A stretch of 64,000 nt of DNA from Variovorax sp. CAN15 (GTDB lineage Bacteria; Pseudomonadota; Gammaproteobacteria; Burkholderiales; Burkholderiaceae_C). Of the stretch, positions 33,622 to 43,987 are shown piece by piece (position 1 is the first letter of the stretch; each line of letters starts with the position of its first letter). The DNA is taken from the NCBI RefSeq assembly GCF_030462475.1, contig NZ_JASMRZ010000002.1:378-64377 (forward strand), given 5' to 3'. A program made the position numbers and the translations under genes. The notes beneath the pieces were generated by a model, which was not told where the DNA came from, did no database searches, and saw only the letters and a list, made by a program, of their open reading frames with translations.

Positions 33622-34539
33622 CTACCTCCCCCAGCGCAGCACCATCGGATCGAGCCGCTTCGCGGTCTCGATCAGGCCTGCACGCGTGTCGGGGTGCATC
33701 GCCGGCAACGGGTGCCGCGGTGCCTCGCAGGCGATCACTCCACCTTCCTTCATCAGCGACTTGCAGGCCAGCAAGCCCGCCTGGCGGTTTTCGTAGTTGA
33801 TGAGCGGCAGCCACTGCTGGTACAGCGCGAAGGCCTTGTCGCGGTCGCCCGAGCGGTGCGCCTCGATGATCGGGCGGATGCCGTCCGGATAGCCGCCTCC
33901 CGTCATCGAGCCTGTAGCGCCCGCGTCGAGGTCGGGCATCAGCGTGATGGCTTCCTCGCCGTCCCATGGCCCCTCGATGGCGTCGCCGCCCAGGCGGATC
34001 AGCTCCCGCAGCTTCGATGCGGCGCCCGCCGTCTCGATCTTGAAGTACGCCACCTGCTCGATCTCCTTCGCCATGCGCGCAAGGAACGGCGCCGACAGCA
34101 CCGTGCCGCTGGCCGGCGCGTCCTGGATCATGATCGGAATGCCCACCGCGTCCGACAGCCGCGCATAGAACTCATAGATCTGCGGCTCCGGTACGCGAAA
34201 GGTCGCGCCGTGGTACGGCGGCATCACCATCAGCATCGCCGCACCCATGTCCTGCGCACGGCGGCTGCGTTCGGCGCACACCTTGGTGCTGTAGTGCGTG
34301 GTGGTCACGATCACCGGCACGCGGCCCTTCACGTGTTCGAGGATGGTGCGGGTGAGCACCTCGCGCTCCTCGTCGGACAGGACGAACTGCTCGGAGAAGT
34401 TCGCGAGGATGCAAAGCCCGTCGGAGCCCGCGTCGATCATGAAGTCGACGCAGCGCTTCTGGCTTTCGATGTCGAGCGAGCCCTGCTCGGTGAAGGTGGT
34501 GGGCACCACCGGGAAGATGCCGCGGTATCTGGGAGTCAT
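33622..34539 (-). CDS. 2-keto-3-deoxy-aldonate dehydratase (DHDPS/NAL superfamily; probable L-KDA dehydratase)
   Basis: A 305-residue TIM-barrel enzyme of the dihydrodipicolinate synthase family. The Schiff-base lysine is in VAYFKIETAG (~165) and the catalytic-type Tyr in TTTHYSTK. Near the C-terminus NYENRQAGLLACKSLMKEGG fits the L-2-keto-3-deoxyarabonate dehydratase group, which makes 2-oxoglutarate semialdehyde. It is the last gene of the sugar operon, 17 bases after the IlvD/Edd-type dehydratase stop, and the aldehyde dehydrogenase for the product is the first gene. The ATG at 34539 (MTPRYRGIFPVVPTTF) was preferred to a TTG five codons earlier. Confidence 0.85.
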   Translation of the reverse strand: MTPRYRGIFPVVPTTFTEQGSLDIESQKRCVDFMIDAGSDGLCILANFSEQFVLSDEEREVLTRTILEHVKGRVPVIVTTTHYSTKVCAERSRRAQDMGAAMLMVMPPYHGATFRVPEPQIYEFYARLSDAVGIPIMIQDAPASGTVLSAPFLARMAKEIEQVAYFKIETAGAASKLRELIRLGGDAIEGPWDGEEAITLMPDLDAGATGSMTGGGYPDGIRPIIEAHRSGDRDKAFALYQQWLPLINYENRQAGLLACKSLMKEGGVIACEAPRHPLPAMHPDTRAGLIETAKRLDPMVLRWGR

Positions 34540-34555
34540 GGTGTTTCGGAGCAAG

Positions 34556-36304
34556 TCAGTGTGAATGGCGGGGAACGGCCGCGCCGCGGCAGCCGACCAG
34601 GAAGTCGAAGTCGCAGCCCTCGTCGGCCTGCAGCACGTGATTGACGTAGAGCTTCTGGTAGCCGCCGCCGCGCGTGCTCATCGGCTGCGCGTCCGAAGCC
34701 GAGAGCGAAGCCAGCCGCGCGGCCAGCTCCTCGTCGCTGATGTCCAGGTGCAGGCGCCCCGCGTCGCAGTCGAGCTCGATCCAGTCGCCGTCGCGCACGG
34801 CCGCCAGCGGCCCGCCGTCGGCCGCCTCGGGCGCGACGTGCAGCACCACCGTGCCGTAGGCCGTGCCGCTCATGCGGGCGTCCGAGATGCGCACCATGTC
34901 CTTGATGCCCTGGCGCAGCAGCTTAGGCGGCAGGCCCATGTTGCCGACCTCGGCCATGCCCGGGTAGCCCTTGGGCCCGCAGTTCTTCAGCACCAGCACG
35001 CAGCTCGCATCGACGTCCAGGTTCTCGTCGACGATGCGCTCCTTGTAGTGCTCCAGGTTCTCGAACACCACCGCCCTGCCCCGATGCTTCAGCAGCTCCG
35101 GTGAAGCCGCCGAGGGTTTGAGCACCGCGCCACGCGGCGACAGGTTGCCTCGCAGGATGCGGATGCCGCCATCGGCGATCAGCGGCTTGTCGATCGGGCG
35201 GATCACCTCGTCGTCGAGGCTGGGCGCATCGCGCACGTTGTCCCAGATCGACTGGCCATTCACCGTCAGCGCATCGGGATGCGGCAGCAGCCCGTTCTCG
35301 CCCAGCCGGCGCAGCACGGCCGGCAGTCCGCCCGCGTAATAGAACTCCTCCATCAGGAAGCGCCCCGAAGGCATCAGGTCGACAATGGTCGGCGTGTGGC
35401 TGCCGATGCGCGTCCAGTCTTCCAGCTCCAGCTCGACGCCGATGCGCCCGGCGATCGCTTTCAGGTGGATCACCGCGTTGGTCGAGCCGCCGATGGCCGC
35501 GTTCACGCGGATCGCGTTCTCGAAAGCCTCGCGCGTGAGGATCTTCGACAGCGTGAGCCCCTCCTTCGCCATCTCCACCGCACGCATGCCCGACATCTGC
35601 GCCAGCACATAGCGCCGCGCATCCACCGCCGGAATGGCCGCGTTGTGCGGCAGCGAGGCACCCAGCGCCTCGGCCATGCAGGCCATGGTCGAGGCCGTGC
35701 CCATGGTGTTGCAGGTGCCGGCCGAGCGCGACATGCCGCCCTCGGCCGAGAGGAACTGGTGCAGGTTGATCTCGCCCGCCTTCAGCGACTCGTGCAGCTG
35801 CCAAACGGCCGTGCCGGAGCCGATGTTCTTGCCATCGAGCTTGCCGTTGAGCATCGGCCCGCCCGTGACCACGATGGCCGGTATGTCGCAGCTCGCCGCG
35901 CCCATCAACAGCGCGGGCGTGGTCTTGTCGCAGCCAGTGAGCAGCACCACCGCGTCGACCGGATTGCCGCGGATGGCCTCTTCCACGTCCATGCTCGCGA
36001 GGTTGCGCGTGAGCATCGCGGTCGGCCGCAGGTTCGATTCGCCGTTGGAGAACACCGGGAACTCCACCGGAAAGCCGCCCGCCTCCGAGATGCCTCGCTT
36101 CACGTGCTCGGCGATCTTGCGGAAGTGCGCGTTGCACGGCGTGAGCTCCGACCAGGTGTTGCAGATGCCGATGATCGGCCGGCCGTCGAACTCGTGGTCA
36201 GGAATGCCCTGGTTCTTCATCCAGCTTCGGTACATGAAGCCGTTCTTGTCGGCCGAGCCGAACCATTCGGTCGAGCGCAGTTTCTTCGGAGGGGTGTCCG
36301 GCAT
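34556..36304 (-). CDS. IlvD/Edd-family sugar-acid dehydratase (probable L-arabinonate dehydratase)
   Basis: A 582-residue iron-sulphur dehydratase. Cluster cysteines are in LTGCDKTTPALLMG (~130) and SRSAGTCNTMGTA (~200), and the C-terminal half has KNCGPKGYPGMAEVGNMGLP and ISDARMSGTAYG. N-terminal RSTEWFGSADKNGF and GFMYRSWMKNQGIPDHEFDG are typical of the arabinonate/xylonate/fuconate branch, not the amino-acid dihydroxyacid dehydratases. It removes water from an aldonate to give a 2-keto-3-deoxy acid for the next enzyme. Exact sugar acid not decidable from sequence; L-arabinonate is favoured by the neighbouring dehydratase. ATG at 36304. Confidence 0.88.
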   Translation of the reverse strand: MPDTPPKKLRSTEWFGSADKNGFMYRSWMKNQGIPDHEFDGRPIIGICNTWSELTPCNAHFRKIAEHVKRGISEAGGFPVEFPVFSNGESNLRPTAMLTRNLASMDVEEAIRGNPVDAVVLLTGCDKTTPALLMGAASCDIPAIVVTGGPMLNGKLDGKNIGSGTAVWQLHESLKAGEINLHQFLSAEGGMSRSAGTCNTMGTASTMACMAEALGASLPHNAAIPAVDARRYVLAQMSGMRAVEMAKEGLTLSKILTREAFENAIRVNAAIGGSTNAVIHLKAIAGRIGVELELEDWTRIGSHTPTIVDLMPSGRFLMEEFYYAGGLPAVLRRLGENGLLPHPDALTVNGQSIWDNVRDAPSLDDEVIRPIDKPLIADGGIRILRGNLSPRGAVLKPSAASPELLKHRGRAVVFENLEHYKERIVDENLDVDASCVLVLKNCGPKGYPGMAEVGNMGLPPKLLRQGIKDMVRISDARMSGTAYGTVVLHVAPEAADGGPLAAVRDGDWIELDCDAGRLHLDISDEELAARLASLSASDAQPMSTRGGGYQKLYVNHVLQADEGCDFDFLVGCRGAAVPRHSH

Positions 36305-36342
36305 GCGAGTTGTCCTGAGGGGAGAAAGAGAGAAAAAGAAAG

Positions 36343-37368
36343 TCAGCGCCGTGGCGTGCGCGAGGTGAAGAAGCGCTGCAGCAGGCAGAACACGAACAGC
36401 AGCGCACCGACGACGATGCGCGTCCACCACGAGCTCAGCGTGCCGTCGAATGAAATGAGCGTCTGGATGATCCCGAGCATCAGCACGCCGAAGAGCGTGC
36501 CCGCCACGTAGCCCACGCCACCGGTGAGCAGCGTGCCGCCAATCACCACCGCGGCGATCGCGTCGAGCTCCAGCCCCACGGCGTGCAGGCCGTAGCCCGA
36601 GAGCATGTAGAAGGTGAAGATCACGCCCGCCAGCGCCGAGCAGAAGCCCGAGAGCGTGTACACGCCGATCAGCGTGCGGCGCACCGGCAGCCCCATGAGC
36701 ACCGCCGACTGCTCGCTGCCGCCGATGGCATACACCGCGCGTCCGAACGAGGTGCAGTGCGCGATGAAGATCGCCGCCAGCAGCACCACCATCGCGATCA
36801 CCGCGCTGACCGACACCGAAGCCTCGCCCCACACCGGAATGCGGATCTGCGAGACCTGCGAGTAGAACTCGTTGGTGATGCTGATCGAGTCGATGCTGAT
36901 GAGATAGCACAGCCCCCGCGCCAGGAACATGCCCGCCAGCGTGACGATGAAGGGCTGCAGCCTGAAGCGCTCGATGAGCACGCCCATGAAAGCGCCGAAG
37001 GCCGTGCCCATCGCGAGCACCAGAGGAATCACGATGCCGGGGCTCCAGCCGTGCTTCTCGACAAGCGAGGCCGACACCATGGTGGTGAGCGCGATCACCG
37101 AGCCCACCGACAGGTCGATGCCGCCCGAGAGGATCACGAAGGTCATGCCCACCGCCACGACGATGAGGAAGGCGTTGTCGATCAGCAGGTTGAGGAACAC
37201 CTGCGCCGAGAAGAAGCCGTCGTAGAACACCGAGCCCAGCGTCGCCACCAGCACGAACAGCGAAATCGTCGCCGCCAGCGGCAGGTATTTCGGATTGAGC
37301 CTCTTGCTCCCTCCCCCTCGCGCGGGAGAGGGCTGGGATGAGGGTGCAGTCTCGATCACCGCGCTCAT
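36343..37368 (-). CDS. yjfF: YjfF-like sugar ABC permease
   Basis: A 341-residue inner-membrane permease of the BPD_transp_2 family with about ten helices and motifs [21 protein letters not shown] and GRAVYAIGGSEQSAVLMGLPV. Its ATG overlaps the YtfT-like stop (ATGA, 37365-37368). The first ~20 residues (SSQPSPARGGG region) are encoded by a dispersed CTCCCTCCCCC...GGATGAGGG repeat and are probably a lineage-specific extension. By order and similarity it pairs with the YtfT-like permease and the YtfR-like ATPase. Confidence 0.82.
   Translation of the reverse strand: MSAVIETAPSSQPSPARGGGSKRLNPKYLPLAATISLFVLVATLGSVFYDGFFSAQVFLNLLIDNAFLIVVAVGMTFVILSGGIDLSVGSVIALTTMVSASLVEKHGWSPGIVIPLVLAMGTAFGAFMGVLIERFRLQPFIVTLAGMFLARGLCYLISIDSISITNEFYSQVSQIRIPVWGEASVSVSAVIAMVVLLAAIFIAHCTSFGRAVYAIGGSEQSAVLMGLPVRRTLIGVYTLSGFCSALAGVIFTFYMLSGYGLHAVGLELDAIAAVVIGGTLLTGGVGYVAGTLFGVLMLGIIQTLISFDGTLSSWWTRIVVGALLFVFCLLQRFFTSRTPRR
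37307..37344. repeat. CCCTC/GAGGG palindromic repeat inside the yjfF 5' coding region
   Basis: CTCCCTCCCCCTCGCGCGGG is followed by AGAGGGCTGGGATGAGGG. The left part pairs with the right part (CCCTC with GAGGG, CCCGCGC around the centre). It is in frame with yjfF and encodes its odd N-terminal Ser/Pro/Gly stretch. Relatives lie at 38412-38448 and 38484-38523. Confidence 0.6.
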
Positions 37369-38399
37369 GCCCGCCCTCCTTCATGCACCGGCCGCTGCAC
37401 CAGCGTGCGCACCTGCGACCTGAATTCCGGCGACTGCAGCAGCATCACCACGAACACCACGCCGGCCTTCACGACCAGGTTGATCTCCGGCGGCACGCCC
37501 AGCGAATAGATCGCGTAGGTCAACGTCTGGATGATCAGCGCGCCGATCACGCTGCCCACGAGGCTGAAGCGTCCTCCTGTCAGCGCGGTGCCGCCCAGCG
37601 TCACGGCAAGGATGGCATCGAGCTCGATGAGCTGCCCCGCGTTGTTGCCATCCGCGCTCTTCACGTTGGAGCTGATCAGCAGCCCCGCCACGCCCGCGCA
37701 GGCCCCGCAGAACGCATACGCCCCAACGACCAGCCGCCGCGCCTGCACGCCCGCCACGCGCGCCGCCGTCGGGTTGATGCCTACCGCCTGAATGAAGAGC
37801 CCCAGTGCCGTGCGCGTGATCGCCAGGTACAGCAGCATGAACACCGCCGCCACGATGAACAGCGAGAAAGGCAGCCCCAGCAGGTAGCCGCTGCCGAGGA
37901 AGAAGAAGGGCTTGTAGTAGATGGTGATGATCTGCCCGTCGGCGATCAGCTGCGCGATGCCGCGCCCCGCCACCATCAGGATCAGCGTCGCGATGATGGG
38001 CTGCATGCCCACCTTGGCCACCAGCAGGCCGTTCCACAGCCCGCACACCAGCGCGATGCCGATGGCCGCGAGGATCGCGAGCGGCATCGGGAACCGGCTC
38101 GTGTCGCTGGACACCGAGCCGCCGATCATCCAGGCCGCCAGCGCCGCCGCGATGGCCACGACCGCGCCCACCGAGATGTCGATGCCGCGGGTGGCGATGA
38201 CCAGCGTCATGCCGAGCGACACCAGCACCAGCGGCGCCGCGCGGTTCAGGATGTCGATCAGGCTGCCGTAGAGATGGCCGTCGCGCCATTCGAGGTGGAG
38301 GAAGCTGGCGTTGAAGGCTGTGTTCACTGCGAGCAGGAGCAGCAGCGTGACGATGGGCCAGGCGAGGCGGTGGCTCATGAGGGATGAAAGGCGTTTCAT
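37365..38399 (-). CDS. ytfT: YtfT-like sugar ABC permease
   Basis: A 344-residue permease of the same family (LVSLGMTLVIATRGIDISVG, GIALVCGLWNGLLVAKVGMQ, GGTALTGGRFSLVGSVIG). The ATG at 38399 follows AAGGCAGAACAC. The reading frame is open further upstream but that part is repeat-derived. It overlaps yjfF by four bases, and the two should form a heterodimeric channel served by the YtfR-like ATPase, as in the E. coli galactofuranose importer. Confidence 0.85.
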   Translation of the reverse strand: MKRLSSLMSHRLAWPIVTLLLLLAVNTAFNASFLHLEWRDGHLYGSLIDILNRAAPLVLVSLGMTLVIATRGIDISVGAVVAIAAALAAWMIGGSVSSDTSRFPMPLAILAAIGIALVCGLWNGLLVAKVGMQPIIATLILMVAGRGIAQLIADGQIITIYYKPFFFLGSGYLLGLPFSLFIVAAVFMLLYLAITRTALGLFIQAVGINPTAARVAGVQARRLVVGAYAFCGACAGVAGLLISSNVKSADGNNAGQLIELDAILAVTLGGTALTGGRFSLVGSVIGALIIQTLTYAIYSLGVPPEINLVVKAGVVFVVMLLQSPEFRSQVRTLVQRPVHEGGRA

Positions 38400-38411
38400 G
38401 TGTTCTGCCTT

Positions 38412-38523
38412 GCTCCTTCCCCCGCTGGGGGAAGGCCGGGATGGGGGCATGCGGCCTCGAACGCCGCGCGATGGCGGAGGCCGGCAGCCCCCACCCCTGC
38501 CCACCCCCAGAGGGGGAGGGAGA
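38412..38523. repeat. Two further GC palindromic repeats between ytfR and ytfT
   Basis: CTCCTTCCCCCGCTGGGGGA starting at 38413 continues into AGGCCGGGATGGGGG, and at 38484-38523 GCAGCCCCCACCCCTGCCCA is followed by CCCCCAGAGGGGGAGGG. Both have the same layout as the unit at 37307-37344: a pyrimidine-rich arm, a self-complementary G/C core and a purine-rich arm. They fill the 145-base gap between two genes of one operon. Confidence 0.6.
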
Positions 38524-38544
38524 AAGACGATGCATCCCGCGCGT

Positions 38545-40077
38545 TCATGCCGCCGCAATCATTTCGTACACCTCGTCCTCGGTCGAGCCGCCCGGCAGCT
38601 CACCCACCTTCTTCCTGTCGCGCAGCACCACGATGCGATGCGCCACGCGCACCACCTCGCTCATCTCCGAGGAAATGAAGATCACCGCCATGCCCGCCTT
38701 CGCAAGCCGCAGGATCTCTTCCATGATCTCCTGCTTGGCCGCCACGTCGATGCCGCGCGTGGGCTCGTCGAGGATCAGCAGGCGCGGCTCGGTCGCGAGC
38801 CAGCGCGCGATCATGGCCTTCTGCTGGTTGCCACCCGACAGCAGCCCGATGGGCGTCTCCACGCTCGCGGTCTTGATGCCCAGCGAGGCGACGAAGCGCT
38901 CGGCCATCGCCGTCTGCTCCGCGTGCGAGAGAAAGCGCTTCGTGCCCAGCCGCGCCTGCAGGGCCAGCGCGATGTTCTCGCGCACCGACAGCTCGGCGAC
39001 GATGCCATCGGTCTTGCGCTCCTCGGGGCACAGCGCAAGGCCTTCGCGGATCGCGTCGGCCGGATTCGAGAAGCTGACGCTGCGGCCATCGACCTTGAGC
39101 ACGCCGCGATCCGGCGTCTCCAACCCGAACAGCAGTCGCGCGAGTTCCGTTCGGCCCGCACCCAGCAGGCCCGCGATGCCGACGACCTCGCCCGCGCGCA
39201 CGCGCAGGTCGGTCGCCTGCAGCTGGCCCGCCTGCCCCAGCCCCTCGATCTGCAGCAGCGCAGGCGCGGCCTCGTCGAACGCGGGCAGCGCGGCCGGCCG
39301 GGCCGATTGCGCCGCGAGCTCTCGCCCGAGCATCGCGGCGATCAGCGCCTGCGGCCCGAGGTCGGCCGCCTTCCACTCGCCGATCCACGCACCATTGCGC
39401 AGCACGGTGATGCGGTCCGACACCGCGTACATCTGGTTGAGGAAGTGCGTCACGAAGACGATCGCCAACCCTTCGGCGCGCAGCCGCCGCAGTACCTCGA
39501 ACAGCTTCTCGACCTCGTCGTCGTCGAGGCTGGAGGTGGGCTCGTCGAGGATCAGCACCTTCGACGACACGCCCAGCGCCCGCGCGATGGCCACCATCTG
39601 CTGCACCGCCACCGAGTAGCCCGACAGCAGCCGCGTCACATCGATGTCGAGCCCGATGCGCGCCAACAACTCCCCGGCGCGGCGGTTCACCGCGGCCCAG
39701 TCGATGCGGCAGCCCTGCGCCGCGCCCTTGCGCGGGTAGCGCCCGGCGAACACGTTCTCCGCCACTGAGAGGTTCGGGCACAGATTCACTTCCTGGTAGA
39801 CGGTGCTGATGCCCAGCTTCTGCGCCTCCAGCGGCGAATGCGGGCGGATCGGTTTGCCATCGAGCAGCATCTCGCCGCCACTCGAAGGCAGCACGCCCGT
39901 CAGCACCTTGATCAGCGTCGACTTGCCCGCGCCGTTCTGCCCCATGAGCGCGTGGATCTCGCCCGGATACAGGTCGAGCCGCACGTCACGCAGCACCGGG
40001 ATGCCTCCGAACTGCTTGTGGATGCCCCTGAGCTGGAGTACGGGGCTGGGACTGGGGCTGGGGCGTGCGTCTGCCAT
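38545..40077 (-). CDS. ytfR: YtfR-like sugar ABC ATPase (two ATP modules)
   Basis: A 510-residue tandem ABC ATPase of the ribose/galactose type. First module: Walker A GQNGAGKST, signature-like SGYSVAVQQMVAIARAL, Walker B VLILDEPTSSLD. Second module has a degenerate Walker A (GLLGAGRTEL) and signature [15 protein letters not shown] with [14 protein letters not shown] at 40077; an N-terminal PSPSPSP stretch comes from a short in-frame repeat. Directly downstream of gguB (10-base gap) although its natural binding protein lies four genes upstream. Confidence 0.85.
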   Translation of the reverse strand: MADARPSPSPSPVLQLRGIHKQFGGIPVLRDVRLDLYPGEIHALMGQNGAGKSTLIKVLTGVLPSSGGEMLLDGKPIRPHSPLEAQKLGISTVYQEVNLCPNLSVAENVFAGRYPRKGAAQGCRIDWAAVNRRAGELLARIGLDIDVTRLLSGYSVAVQQMVAIARALGVSSKVLILDEPTSSLDDDEVEKLFEVLRRLRAEGLAIVFVTHFLNQMYAVSDRITVLRNGAWIGEWKAADLGPQALIAAMLGRELAAQSARPAALPAFDEAAPALLQIEGLGQAGQLQATDLRVRAGEVVGIAGLLGAGRTELARLLFGLETPDRGVLKVDGRSVSFSNPADAIREGLALCPEERKTDGIVAELSVRENIALALQARLGTKRFLSHAEQTAMAERFVASLGIKTASVETPIGLLSGGNQQKAMIARWLATEPRLLILDEPTRGIDVAAKQEIMEEILRLAKAGMAVIFISSEMSEVVRVAHRIVVLRDRKKVGELPGGSTEDEVYEMIAAA

Positions 40078-40087
40078 GTGCCGTGCG

Positions 40088-41305
40088 TCACTTGTTCTTG
40101 TTGTAGACGTCGATGAACACCGCCGCCAGCAGCACCAGTCCCTTGATGACCTGCTGGTAGTCGATGCCGATGCCGAGGATCGACATGCCGTTGTTCATCA
40201 CGCCCATGATGAAGGCGCCGATCACCGCGCCCATCACCTTGCCCACGCCACCCGAAGCGGAAGCGCCGCCGATGAAGCAGGCCGCGATCACGTCGAGCTC
40301 GAAGCCCAGGCCGGCCTTGGGCGTGGCCGTGTTCAGCCGCGCCGCGAACACGAGGCCGGCCAGCGCCGCGAGCGCGCCCATGTTCACGAAGGTGAGGAAA
40401 GCGAGCCGCTGCGTCTTCACGCCCGAGAGGCGCGCCGCCTTCTCGTTGCCGCCCAGCGCGTAGATGCGCCGGCCGACGGTGGTGCGGTTGGTGACGAAGT
40501 CGTACACCACGATCAGCACCGCCATCACGATCAGCACGTTGGGCAGGCCCTTGTAGGTCGACAGCAGGTAGCTGAAGAACAGGATGATGGCCGCGAAGAA
40601 CAGGTTCTTCACCAGGAAGAAGGCGTAGGGCTCCTGGTCCATGCCGTGCGCCGCCAGCTTGGCGCGCCCGCGCATCTTGAAGAACACCAGCGCCGCCGCG
40701 GCCAGCGCACCCACGACCAGCGAGGTGGTGCGGAAGGTGTCGCCGCCCAGCGGATCAGGGATGAAGCCCGAACTCAGCCGCTGGAACTCCACCGGAAACG
40801 GACCCACCGACTGTCCCGCCAGGAGCGCCAGCGTGAGCCCCTTGAACACCAGCATGCCCGCGAGCGTGACGATGAACGACGGGATCTTGCGGAAGGCCAC
40901 GAACCAGCCCTGCGCCGCGCCGATGACGGCGCCCGCGAAGATGCTCACCAGCGCCGTCGGCACGAAGTGCCAGCCGTACTCCACCATCAGCACCGCCGCC
41001 AGCGCGCCGATGAAGCCGCACACCGAGCCCACCGACAGGTCGATGTGCCCCGCCACGATCACCAGCAGCATGCCCAGGGCCATGATGACCACGTAGCTGT
41101 TCTGCAGCAGCAGGTTGGTGAGGTTCAGCGGCCGCAGCAGCGTGCCGTCGGTCAGCACCTGGAACAGCACCATGATCGCGACCAGCGAAATCAGCATGCC
41201 GTATTCGCGCAGGTTGTTCTTCAGGAAGCCGGTGTGCAGCTTCGCCGACGCCGCCTCGGCCACGGGCACGGCGGTCTTCACCGTATTGACTTCAGGCTGG
41301 GACAT
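40088..41305 (-). CDS. gguB: Multiple-sugar ABC permease
   Basis: A 405-residue permease of the XylH/GguB/MmsB group, longer than YtfT-type permeases, with an extra loop (~200-260) between helices. Motifs: [59 protein letters not shown]. Its start overlaps the gguA stop by 14 bases. Together with GguA and ChvE it should import pentoses and galactose. Confidence 0.85.
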   Translation of the reverse strand: MSQPEVNTVKTAVPVAEAASAKLHTGFLKNNLREYGMLISLVAIMVLFQVLTDGTLLRPLNLTNLLLQNSYVVIMALGMLLVIVAGHIDLSVGSVCGFIGALAAVLMVEYGWHFVPTALVSIFAGAVIGAAQGWFVAFRKIPSFIVTLAGMLVFKGLTLALLAGQSVGPFPVEFQRLSSGFIPDPLGGDTFRTTSLVVGALAAAALVFFKMRGRAKLAAHGMDQEPYAFFLVKNLFFAAIILFFSYLLSTYKGLPNVLIVMAVLIVVYDFVTNRTTVGRRIYALGGNEKAARLSGVKTQRLAFLTFVNMGALAALAGLVFAARLNTATPKAGLGFELDVIAACFIGGASASGGVGKVMGAVIGAFIMGVMNNGMSILGIGIDYQQVIKGLVLLAAVFIDVYNKNK

Positions 41306-42884
41306 GGACGGAACTCCCTGAACTCACGATGGCATGCATGATGCGCTCCTGCGAGGCCTCTGCGGCCGGAAACTCGGCGACGAAGCGCCCCTCGTTCATC
41401 ACGTAGATGCGGTCGCACATGCCGAGCAACTCCGGCAGTTCGGAAGAAATCATGAGAATGCCCTTGCCCTCGCTGGCAAGCCTGTCGATGATGGTGTAGA
41501 TCTCGTACTTGGCGCCCACGTCGATGCCGCGCGTGGGCTCGTCGAGGATCAGCAGCTCTGGCTTGGTGAAGAGCCACTTGCTCAACACCACCTTCTGCTG
41601 GTTGCCGCCTGAAAGGTTGACCACCAGCTGCTCGATGCCCGAGCAGCGGATGTTGAGTGCCTTGCGGTACTCGTTGGCCACCTTGAACTCCCGCCCGTTG
41701 TCGATCACCGACCTGTCGGCGATCGCATCGAGGTTCGCGAGGCTGATGTTCTTGCGGATGTCCTCCTCCAGCACCAGCCCGAGTCCCTTGCGGTCTTCGG
41801 TGACGTAGGCGATGCCGTGGTCGATGGCCTTGCGCACCGTGCTCACATCCACCGGCTTGCCGTGCATGAACACCGAACCGCTGATGCGCTGCCCGTAGGA
41901 CTTGCCGAACACGCTCATGGCCAGCTCGGTGCGGCCCGCGCCCATGAGGCCCGCGATGCCGACGATCTCGCCCTGGCGCACGTTGAGGCTCACACCCTTG
42001 ATCTGCTCGCGGTCGACATGCAGCGCGTGGTGCACGCGCCAGTCACGCACTTCGAACACGGTCTCCCCGATCTTCGGATCGCGCTGCGGATAGCGGTGCG
42101 CCATGTCGCGCCCCACCATGCCGCGGATGATGCGGTCCTCGCTGATGGGCTGGCCGCGGCAGTCCATGGTCTCCACCGTTGCGCCGTCGCGCAGCACGGT
42201 GATCGAGTCGGCCACCTTGGCGATTTCGTTGAGCTTGTGCGAGATCAGGATCGACGCGATACCCTGGCGCTTGAGCTCCAGCAGCAGCATCAGCAGCGCA
42301 TCGCTGTCGTTCTCGTTCAAGCTGGCGGTGGGCTCGTCGAGGATCAGCAGCTTCACCTCCTTGGCCAGCGCCTTGGCGATTTCCACCAGCTGCTGCTTGC
42401 CCACGCCCAGGTCGGTCACCAGCGTGGTGGGCGGCTCCTTCAGGCCAACCTTGGCGAGCAGCTCGCGCGTTCTCGCATAGGCGGCGAACCAGTCGATCAC
42501 GCCGGCGCCGCTGGCGATCTCGTTGCCGAGGAAGATGTTCTCGGCGATGGACAGCAGCGGCACCAGCGCCAGCTCCTGGTGGATGATGATGATGCCGAGC
42601 TTCTCGCTGTCGGCGATGCCCCTGAAGCGGCGCTCCTCGCCCTCGAAGCGGATCTCGCCGGTGTACGAGTCGCACGGGTAGACGCCGCTGAGCACCTTCA
42701 TGAGCGTCGACTTGCCCGCGCCGTTCTCGCCGACCACCGCGTGGATCTCCCCCGCGCGCACGCTGAGGTTGACGTTGCTCAGCGCCTTCACGCCGGGAAA
42801 CGTCTTCGTGATGCCACGCATCTCCAGGATGGCGCCATTCCCGGCACCATGGCTGTTGCTGCCGCTGCTGCCGTCCATGCTCAC
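41292..42884 (-). CDS. gguA: Multiple-sugar ABC ATPase
   Basis: A 530-residue double ABC ATPase of the XylG/GguA/MmsA group. First Walker [10 protein letters not shown], signature-like [16 protein letters not shown], Walker [13 protein letters not shown]. Second module: [25 protein letters not shown] and [17 protein letters not shown]. The start is taken as GTG at 42884, overlapping the chvE stop (GTGA) with AAGGAA 11 bases upstream; an ATG two codons later is the alternative. Confidence 0.86.
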   Translation of the reverse strand: MSMDGSSGSNSHGAGNGAILEMRGITKTFPGVKALSNVNLSVRAGEIHAVVGENGAGKSTLMKVLSGVYPCDSYTGEIRFEGEERRFRGIADSEKLGIIIIHQELALVPLLSIAENIFLGNEIASGAGVIDWFAAYARTRELLAKVGLKEPPTTLVTDLGVGKQQLVEIAKALAKEVKLLILDEPTASLNENDSDALLMLLLELKRQGIASILISHKLNEIAKVADSITVLRDGATVETMDCRGQPISEDRIIRGMVGRDMAHRYPQRDPKIGETVFEVRDWRVHHALHVDREQIKGVSLNVRQGEIVGIAGLMGAGRTELAMSVFGKSYGQRISGSVFMHGKPVDVSTVRKAIDHGIAYVTEDRKGLGLVLEEDIRKNISLANLDAIADRSVIDNGREFKVANEYRKALNIRCSGIEQLVVNLSGGNQQKVVLSKWLFTKPELLILDEPTRGIDVGAKYEIYTIIDRLASEGKGILMISSELPELLGMCDRIYVMNEGRFVAEFPAAEASQERIMHAIVSSGSSVHVPA

Positions 42885-43963
42885 TTGATCTGGCTTTCCT
42901 TGTAGTAGCCGCTGTCGACCAGCACCTGCTTCCAGTTCGACGCATCCACGCTCACCGGCTTCAGCAGGTACGACGGCACGACCTTCATGCCGTTGTTGTA
43001 GGTCTTGGTGTCGTTCACCTCGGGTGTCTTGCCCGAGAGCATCGCGTCCACCATGGCCACCGTCACCTTGGCCAGCTCGCGCGTGTCCTTGAACACGGTG
43101 GAAGTCTGCTCCTTGCGAAGGATCGACTTGACCGAGGGAATCTCCGCGTCCTGCCCTGTGACCACCGGCATCGGCTGCGAGCCCGAGCCGTAGCCCACGC
43201 CCTTGAGCGACGAGAGAATGCCGATCGAAAGGCCGTCGTACGGCGACAGCACCGCGTCGACGCGGTCCTTGGTGTAGAAGGCCGACAGCAGGTTGTCCAT
43301 GCGCGCCTGCGCCACAGCGCCGTCCCAGCGCAGCGTGCCGACCTTGTCCATGCCCATCTGCTTGCTGCGCACCACCAGCTTGCCGCTCTTGATGTACGGG
43401 TCGAGCACCGACATCGCGCCGTTGTAGAAGAAGAAGGCGTTGTTGTCGTCGGGCGAGCCGCCGAAGAGCTCGATGTTGAACGGACCCTTGCCGCTCTTCA
43501 GGCCCAGCGCCGCCTCGATCGACTGCGCCTGCAGCACGCCGACCTGGAAGTTGTCGAAGGTGGCGTAGTAGTCGACGTTCTTCGAACCCTTGATGAGCCG
43601 GTCATAGGCGATGATCTTCACGCCCTTGTCGGCGGCCTTCTGCAGCACGTCCGACAACGTGGTGCCGTCGATGGCCGCGATGACCAGCACCTTCGAGCCC
43701 TTCGTCACCATGTTCTCGATCTGCGCGAGCTGGTTGGGGATGTCGTCTTCGGCGTACTGCAGGTCGGTCTTGTAGCCCTTGTCCTTGAAGTACTTGACCA
43801 TGTTGGCGCCGTCGGCGATCCAGCGCGCCGACGACTTGGTGGGCATGGAGATGGCGATCAGGCCCTTGTCCTGCGCGTTGGCCAGCGGAGCGAAGCCGAC
43901 GATGGCCAGTGCGATGCCGGCCAGGGATGCCTTGAGGAAGTTGCGTTTCATGGTTTGATTCAT
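42881..43963 (-). CDS. chvE: ChvE-type multiple monosaccharide-binding protein
   Basis: A 360-residue periplasmic sugar-binding protein with signal peptide ([12 protein letters not shown]). Family blocks: [66 protein letters not shown] and [13 protein letters not shown]. ChvE binds arabinose, galactose, xylose and related sugars and in Agrobacterium also signals to a sensor kinase; only the transport role is supported here. ATG at 43963; an ATG at 43951 (MKRNFLK) would give the more usual N-terminus. Confidence 0.88.
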   Translation of the reverse strand: MNQTMKRNFLKASLAGIALAIVGFAPLANAQDKGLIAISMPTKSSARWIADGANMVKYFKDKGYKTDLQYAEDDIPNQLAQIENMVTKGSKVLVIAAIDGTTLSDVLQKAADKGVKIIAYDRLIKGSKNVDYYATFDNFQVGVLQAQSIEAALGLKSGKGPFNIELFGGSPDDNNAFFFYNGAMSVLDPYIKSGKLVVRSKQMGMDKVGTLRWDGAVAQARMDNLLSAFYTKDRVDAVLSPYDGLSIGILSSLKGVGYGSGSQPMPVVTGQDAEIPSVKSILRKEQTSTVFKDTRELAKVTVAMVDAMLSGKTPEVNDTKTYNNGMKVVPSYLLKPVSVDASNWKQVLVDSGYYKESQIK

Positions 43964-43987
43964 TTTTCGATGGGTGCTGTGTCTTTT

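Noticed and set aside
38412-38523. CRISPR-like or prophage attachment reading of the C/G-rich repeats
   Set aside because: Units are imperfect, irregularly spaced, and self-complementary, as in REP-type elements; no cas or integrase gene is near.
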